DNA of 64,000 nucleotides from NCBI GenBank assembly GCA_959023295.1, contig CAUFBM010000008.1:50742-114741 (forward strand). The letters are read 5' to 3'. The DNA comes from an uncultured Collinsella sp. Its GTDB lineage: Bacteria; Actinomycetota; Coriobacteriia; Coriobacteriales; Coriobacteriaceae. The notes under the pieces are model-generated. The model worked only from the letters and a program-made list of their open reading frames with translations. It was not told the DNA's origin and did not search any database. The position numbers and the translations under genes were made by a program. Positions 60,432 through 64,000 of this stretch are shown here, in pieces. Every line of letters begins with the position of its first letter. Within the stretch, counting starts at the first letter, position 1.

Positions 60432-60920
60432 TTATGCCTCGCGCAACCAATCGAACGCAACGCGCGGTGTGCCGTCCGATACATGCACGACGCCGGCACG
60501 CTCGAACCCCGCCTTAATGCTCGCACCCTGCATGGGCAGGTTATCCTGATGCGTGTCGATGCGCAGGTGATCAGCACGCTCTTTGGCAAAGGCAAACATC
60601 GCAGCCGCGATGCCGTGCACGGTGCCATCGGATGCCACACGGTGCAGCACGGCGTACGGAGTGTCGCTGCGCCATTGACCGTCCTCAATTACGTCATAGC
60701 ACTCGTCCGGGCCCGGTAAAAAGGCAAACGTCGCCACCACGCGACCGCCGACTTCACACACGTAACTGCCACCAGCGGCAATATCGGCAGCCAGTTGCTC
60801 GGCCGAAGGCGTGCCCTCGGGCCACTGCGTGGCGTTGCCATGCGCGCGCATAAAGGCGCGGGCCGCGTCATAGATAGCCATGACGGCAGGAATGTCGGTA
60901 TCGAGGGTTTTTCTGATCAT
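60432..60920 (-). CDS. GNAT-family N-acetyltransferase
   Basis: 162 aa from the ATG at 60920 (GAGGTCGCC upstream). IRKTLDTDIPAVMAIYDAARAFMRAHGN opens the fold, YVCEVGGRVVATFAF is beta 4, LHRVASDGTVHGIAAAMFAFA resembles the acetyl-CoA loop (without the classical Q-x-x-G-x-G/A) and LRIDTHQDNLPMQGASIKAGFERAG is motif B. Acceptor unknown. It is divergent from the zinc-ribbon protein gene with a TTGGTATCA palindrome between. Confidence 0.85.
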   Translation of the reverse strand: MIRKTLDTDIPAVMAIYDAARAFMRAHGNATQWPEGTPSAEQLAADIAAGGSYVCEVGGRVVATFAFLPGPDECYDVIEDGQWRSDTPYAVLHRVASDGTVHGIAAAMFAFAKERADHLRIDTHQDNLPMQGASIKAGFERAGVVHVSDGTPRVAFDWLREA

Positions 60921-60941
60921 CACGTGGCGACCTCACGTTTA

Positions 60942-60973
60942 TTGGTATCACTTTGATTGAGCAATGATACCAA
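60942..60973. promoter_or_regulatory. TTGGTATCA-N14-TGATACCAA palindrome
   Basis: Perfect 9-base inverted repeat between the divergent GNAT and zinc-ribbon genes. It is a candidate operator for both. Confidence 0.5.
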
Positions 60974-60997
60974 CGTTTGGAGAAGGGCGCGAAGCAG

Positions 60998-61294
60998 ATG
61001 GGAAGCAAAAAGCGAGCCGCCTGGTCAAAAGCCAAAAGCGAGTTTTTGGGCGCTGCTACCGGCGGCGATATGAGCGACCTGTTTGCGCGCGAGGACGAGC
61101 GCCGTGACGCCCTGGACGCCAAGCGCGATGAGGCCTGGCGCTACAAGTCGTGTGAACGCAAAAACCGTTACGACACGCGCGCCGAGGCCGAGGCAGTTAT
61201 GGCCGACTGCGAAAACCGCGGACGCCGCGGGCTGGCCTGCTACAAATGCGAATACTGCGGCGGCTGGCATCTGACGTCGCATCCTTGGAAATAG
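60998..61294 (+). CDS. Small zinc-ribbon protein
   Basis: 98 aa from the ATG at 60998 (GAGAAGGG upstream; a TTG at 60977 is also open). It is basic and helical (KKRAAWSKAKSEFLGAA; EDERRDALDAKRDEAW), then CERKNRYDTRAEAEAVMADC and a C-terminal ACYKCEYCGGWHLTSHPWK. The final C-x-x-C plus His pattern looks like half of a zinc ribbon, paired with the earlier Cys residues. Many bacteria and phages carry similar YKCxYCGGWHLT proteins of unknown function. Confidence 0.75.
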   Translation: MGSKKRAAWSKAKSEFLGAATGGDMSDLFAREDERRDALDAKRDEAWRYKSCERKNRYDTRAEAEAVMADCENRGRRGLACYKCEYCGGWHLTSHPWK

Positions 61295-61341
61295 ACCCGC
61301 ATCGGCACGGCACTGACGGAGCGCCAGCCATCGCGCGCAAG

Positions 61342-62046
61342 CTACGGGCGCGGCGGCACCAAAACATCGTAGCGGACGGCCTTGCCCGCAAGTTGATAGC
61401 TCGGCTTAACGCCGGCAAGCAGTGGTCCCTTCACCGGTCGTTTGATAACGACCTTGCGCGGGTGCACCGTAAGCGCAGCTTCGACCAGCGTCTCCTCATC
61501 GGCGCACGGCTGTTCCAAATGATGCAAGAGTTGGAACTTCTTTTTCACCGCCGCGCTCTTGGTGCGCCCAGGAAACATGGGGTCCAGATACACCACGTCG
61601 GGAGCGGTGAGCTCGCCCTGCCCGATCAGCTCAGCTGTATGGCGAAGGCCGGCAATGCTGTCCTCGCCCGCATGTAAGCGCATGCGCGCCACGGCTGTCG
61701 CAAGCGCCGGATCATCTGCCGCGCGATCCAAGGCATCCTTGAGGAGCGCCGCGATCACGCAATCCTGTTCATACAGATCGACGGTAAAGCCCGCGGCCGC
61801 CAGCAGCAGCGAATCCTCGCCAAAACCTGCCGTGGCATCAATCGCCCATGGGCGCTCGATGCCTTTTGCGCGCGCAGCCTTTACCAACAGCTCTTGCTGC
61901 AGACGGCCCTGCTTGAGCCGCGGAAGCATGCGGCCAAAATCGGCACGCAGCTCCATCGTGCCGTCGGTGAGCGTGAGTCCCTCGGACTTCCCGGTCAGCT
62001 CAAGCCCCGCGGCCCGAGCAACAGAAAAGGGATCGACGACGCCCAT
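61342..62046 (-). CDS. rsmJ: RsmJ-like 16S rRNA (guanine-N2)-methyltransferase
   Basis: 234 aa. AIDATAGFGEDSLLLAAAGFTVDLYEQD is the SAM site, and DVVYLDPMFPGRTKSAAVKKKFQLL is the catalytic D-P-M-F/Y-P motif of RsmJ. E. coli RsmJ methylates G1516 of 16S rRNA. The C-terminal VIKRPVKGPLLAGVKPSYQLAGKAVRYDVL is also characteristic. It follows a 47-codon membrane protein gene on the same strand by 63 bases. Confidence 0.88.
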   Translation of the reverse strand: MGVVDPFSVARAAGLELTGKSEGLTLTDGTMELRADFGRMLPRLKQGRLQQELLVKAARAKGIERPWAIDATAGFGEDSLLLAAAGFTVDLYEQDCVIAALLKDALDRAADDPALATAVARMRLHAGEDSIAGLRHTAELIGQGELTAPDVVYLDPMFPGRTKSAAVKKKFQLLHHLEQPCADEETLVEAALTVHPRKVVIKRPVKGPLLAGVKPSYQLAGKAVRYDVLVPPRP

Positions 62047-62109
62047 GGGTACTCCTTAACAAGCAAAACGAATACGTAAGCGCCGTTTATGTCGGCACCC
62101 AACCGTCCG

Positions 62110-62253
62110 CTATTGTCCCACATGCGACATGGTCCACAGCATCCCAATGCAAAGCACCGCCATCAATCCCGTGCACACGGCAGCGATCACAGAATCACCC
62201 ATGCGCCTTCCCAACGACCGCGGCTCGCGCACTTGCCCTGCTCCGTACATCAT
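62110..62253 (-). CDS. Small single-span membrane protein
   Basis: 47 aa from the ATG at 62253, with a very strong AAGGAGGAGCC upstream. A short basic N-terminus (REPRSLGRRMGD) is followed by one hydrophobic stretch (SVIAAVCTGLMAVLCIGMLW, residues ~21-40). No family recognised. The ribosome site is the main support that it is real. Confidence 0.6.
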   Translation of the reverse strand: MMYGAGQVREPRSLGRRMGDSVIAAVCTGLMAVLCIGMLWTMSHVGQ

Positions 62254-62488
62254 GGCTCCTCCTTGAGACCAGCCCCTTGTTACGGCCTCATCATCGCAGC
62301 GCCGCACATGAGCTGCCATCGATTTGGCTTACGTCCAGCTTTCCTTTTTGAAAGGTTGGGGTTGGGCTGCGCGGGCTCAAAGCGCTTTCAGGCGCATGCA
62401 TCGCCGCGTTGAACTACAATGTGCTTCATCATATGTGCAGCACATGGGGTGCGCCAGACCGGCCGTACCCGTATCGAAAGGACCAGCC

Positions 62489-62893
62489 ATGAGCAACGCC
62501 TGCAAATTACTCAAAATCCTATCGTTCTTCTTCTTTGTCGTCGGCATTCTAAGTGCAGGCATGGGTGCTACAGCGCTCTTTGCGGGCAGCGCGGCAGGCG
62601 ATATCACGGGTGCCATGATCGTCTCTTGCGTCGTCGTCATCGTATTGGGCGTCGTCGAAATTGTGACCGCTGTCTTTGGTATCCGCGCGGCAAATAATCC
62701 CGCCAAGGCTGGCGTTGTCTGGATCTGGTCCATCGTCTGCCTAGCATGTTCGGTCATCAGTCTGCTCCTCTCCCTGCCCCTCTTGGGTGGGACCGGCTCA
62801 AGCATCCCCGATTTTACCGGCTTGATTGTCAGCATTATCTACTTTGTACTCGCCAACCGCGTCAAGAAAGAGGGCATGGACCGTTTGAGCTAA
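62489..62893 (+). CDS. Four-span membrane protein of unknown function
   Basis: 134 aa from the ATG at 62489 (GAAAGGA upstream). Four hydrophobic helices are at about residues 9-33, 43-66, 76-95 and 106-125, with a conserved-looking GIRAANNPAKAGVVW loop and a basic end. It resembles small four-helix membrane proteins (DUF-type) common in gut Actinobacteria and Firmicutes. Function unknown. A GGGCCGATCGCG/CGCGGTCGGACC hairpin with a short T-run follows at 62945-62977. Confidence 0.75.
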   Translation: MSNACKLLKILSFFFFVVGILSAGMGATALFAGSAAGDITGAMIVSCVVVIVLGVVEIVTAVFGIRAANNPAKAGVVWIWSIVCLACSVISLLLSLPLLGGTGSSIPDFTGLIVSIIYFVLANRVKKEGMDRLS

Positions 62894-62944
62894 GCCGCAT
62901 CCGTGTCAATCGCTCAGCGACTCTGGTATATACGCCAATAAATA

Positions 62945-62977
62945 GGGCCGATCGCGTAGCAACGCGGTCGGACCTTT
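62945..62977 (+). terminator. Terminator of the four-span membrane protein gene
   Basis: GGGCCGATCGCG, loop TAGCAA and CGCGGTCGGACC form a stem with two imperfect pairs, then TTT. Confidence 0.6.
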
Positions 62978-62993
62978 ACGTTTGCCCACATAA

Positions 62994-63030
62994 AACCTAC
63001 TAAAATAAACCTGTCCCTTTTTGGCAGGTT
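62994..63030. repeat. AATAAACCTGTCCC-type hairpin element, copy 3
   Basis: AACCTACTAAAA and TTTTGGCAGGTT arms with TAAACCTGTCCCT between, ending 2 bases before the rlmA stop. The left arm has two unpaired changes, so this copy is partly decayed. Confidence 0.75.
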
Positions 63031-63031
63031 G

Positions 63032-63847
63032 TTAGCTGTGGCGGTACTCGGCGATGATGAAGTCGATATCGGTCTGGAGCGTGTCCAAATTTGCCAGGCG
63101 CTCTTTGTCGGCAGGGCGCGTGCGGTAGTAGTACGGCGTCATCTGGAACACCGCCTCGATGTCGTCCTGGGTCTGAAGCGTAATATTCGCAGACACCCGC
63201 TGCGTTCCGACTAACTCGAGTTCAGTAGTCTTCGGCAGTTTCTCGTCATTGAGATATGGCGTGTCGTAGAGTACCTCCTTGAGCCCAAACAGATGACGGG
63301 CGCCTGGCACCACGGTGTAGAGCGAACCTTCGGGTGCCAGCACGCGGGCAAACTCGCGCTCGTTAAAGGGAGCAAAGAGCTCGGTCACCATATCGAAGGC
63401 GCCATCGGCCACGGGGATATCCTTCATGTTGGCCACAAAATAGGTCGCATCGCCGCGCTTGGCGGCAAGGCGCACCATCTCTTTGCCCAGGTCGAAACCG
63501 TAAGCACCCACGCCCGGCACCGCGCCCATGGCGCTGGTGTAATAGCCCTCGCCGCAGCAAATATCGAGCAACGTCATGGAGCCGTTCGTAGACGCAGCGC
63601 GCTCTGCCGCCCGCTCGCGCACCAGCTCGACCATCGCATCGCGCAACGGCGCGTAGTATCCACGGTTCAGAAAGTCACGACGGCTGCGTGCCTGCGACTT
63701 GGGATCGCCCATGGAGTCACCGCTCTTGGACGAGCGCAGTAGGTACAGATAGCCCTCGCGCGCGCGGTCAAACCGGTGTCCGCCCGCACACGCAGCACCG
63801 CGTTCGTCGTCCACCAACGGCTCATGGCAAACGGGACACAACAACAT
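63032..63847 (-). CDS. rlmA: RlmA-type 23S rRNA (guanine-N1)-methyltransferase
   Basis: 271 aa. The N-terminal zinc finger has LLCPVCHEPL (C4, C7) and GAACAGGHRFDRAREGY (Cys and His), and FDRAREGYLYLLR is the family signature. The SAM site is LLDICCGEGYYTSAM (about 93-107), with VADGAFDMVTELFAPF and EFARVLAPEGSLYTVVPG after it. RlmA modifies G745 (or G748 for the RlmA-II group, linked to tylosin resistance) of 23S rRNA. The ATG at 63847 has AAGGAGTTGCC upstream. Confidence 0.9.
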   Translation of the reverse strand: MLLCPVCHEPLVDDERGAACAGGHRFDRAREGYLYLLRSSKSGDSMGDPKSQARSRRDFLNRGYYAPLRDAMVELVRERAAERAASTNGSMTLLDICCGEGYYTSAMGAVPGVGAYGFDLGKEMVRLAAKRGDATYFVANMKDIPVADGAFDMVTELFAPFNEREFARVLAPEGSLYTVVPGARHLFGLKEVLYDTPYLNDEKLPKTTELELVGTQRVSANITLQTQDDIEAVFQMTPYYYRTRPADKERLANLDTLQTDIDFIIAEYRHS

Positions 63848-64000
63848 GGCAACTCCTTAGCGCGAACAACACAACGCCCACCATTGTCGCACGCCTTCCC
63901 CACCTAGTCATAGAAGAGATAAGGAGTGTCCCCAGCTGCCGGCAGAGACGATATGAGCAGGACATAAAAACATTGAGAGCCCCTGCTGCATGAAGGACCG

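Noticed and set aside
63848..64000. Feature at the right edge (AGCAGG...CCTGCT pair, GTGTCCCC)
   Set aside because: Arms are only six bases and the sequence is cut off; not enough to call an element or gene.

Overview
This is a GC-rich, densely coded bacterial chromosome segment, best matched by inference to a gut Coriobacteriia member such as Collinsella. The pointers are LAATGD-type sortase signals followed by a membrane anchor, a bile-salt-hydrolase-type enzyme, reverse rubrerythrin, an iron alcohol dehydrogenase/aldehyde dehydrogenase pair and many small regulators. I recognise no rRNA, tRNA, CRISPR array, phage or transposase gene.

Layout. 1-13 kb: a membrane-linked XRE regulator with a truncated DUF4097-like partner, two methyltransferases (one TrmB-like), a Ski2-like helicase, a DUF2130 protein, a YdjC-type deacetylase, a metallophosphoesterase, a HIRAN protein, and an iron-ADH/ALDH operon. 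13-18.5 kb: reverse rubrerythrin, a PD-(D/E)XK-like (DUF559/AbiEi-like) protein bracketed by two copies of a short palindromic element, and a MocR/PdxR regulator divergent from pdxS-pdxT (vitamin B6). 19-29.6 kb: an acidic winged-helix protein with an RGG tail, an MFS exporter, two divergent deformylase-like proteins, an XRE-aminotransferase fusion, a LysR/EamA pair, Kup and a choloylglycine hydrolase. 29.8-41.6 kb: two NCS2 permeases, three paralogous sortase-anchored surface proteins (two in tandem), an esterase, a MetE-like methyltransferase with a LysR-type palindrome in its promoter, and a LuxR regulator. 41.8-46.7 kb: HAD-LysR, a TPP riboswitch controlling thiM-(thiamine-binding protein)-thiE, and a patatin. 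47-64 kb: two related GGDEF/PAS proteins (one with EAL), a flavodoxin reductase, an ArsC-like protein lacking its cysteine, CobW, TrmL, AAA ATPase-UvrA2, a TetM-like GTPase, GNAT, RsmJ, RlmA and small membrane proteins.

What stands out. Intergenic space is full of short palindromes. A 122-124 bp element with terminal inverted repeats occurs three times; its end (CTAAGTGAGTAG) carries stop codons in all three frames and supplies the actual stop codon of two genes. Two hairpin families share a CCTGTCCC loop. A fragment of the NCS2 permease 3' end, differing only at synonymous sites, sits between the tandem surface-protein genes and records a duplication. Several regulators sit beside clear candidate operators. 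I see no single large unknown multi-gene system; the most novel signals are the stop-supplying element with its bracketed nuclease-like gene, the surface-protein family with its shared signal peptide, the XRE-aminotransferase with a perfect operator palindrome, and the enzyme-family members with altered catalytic residues.
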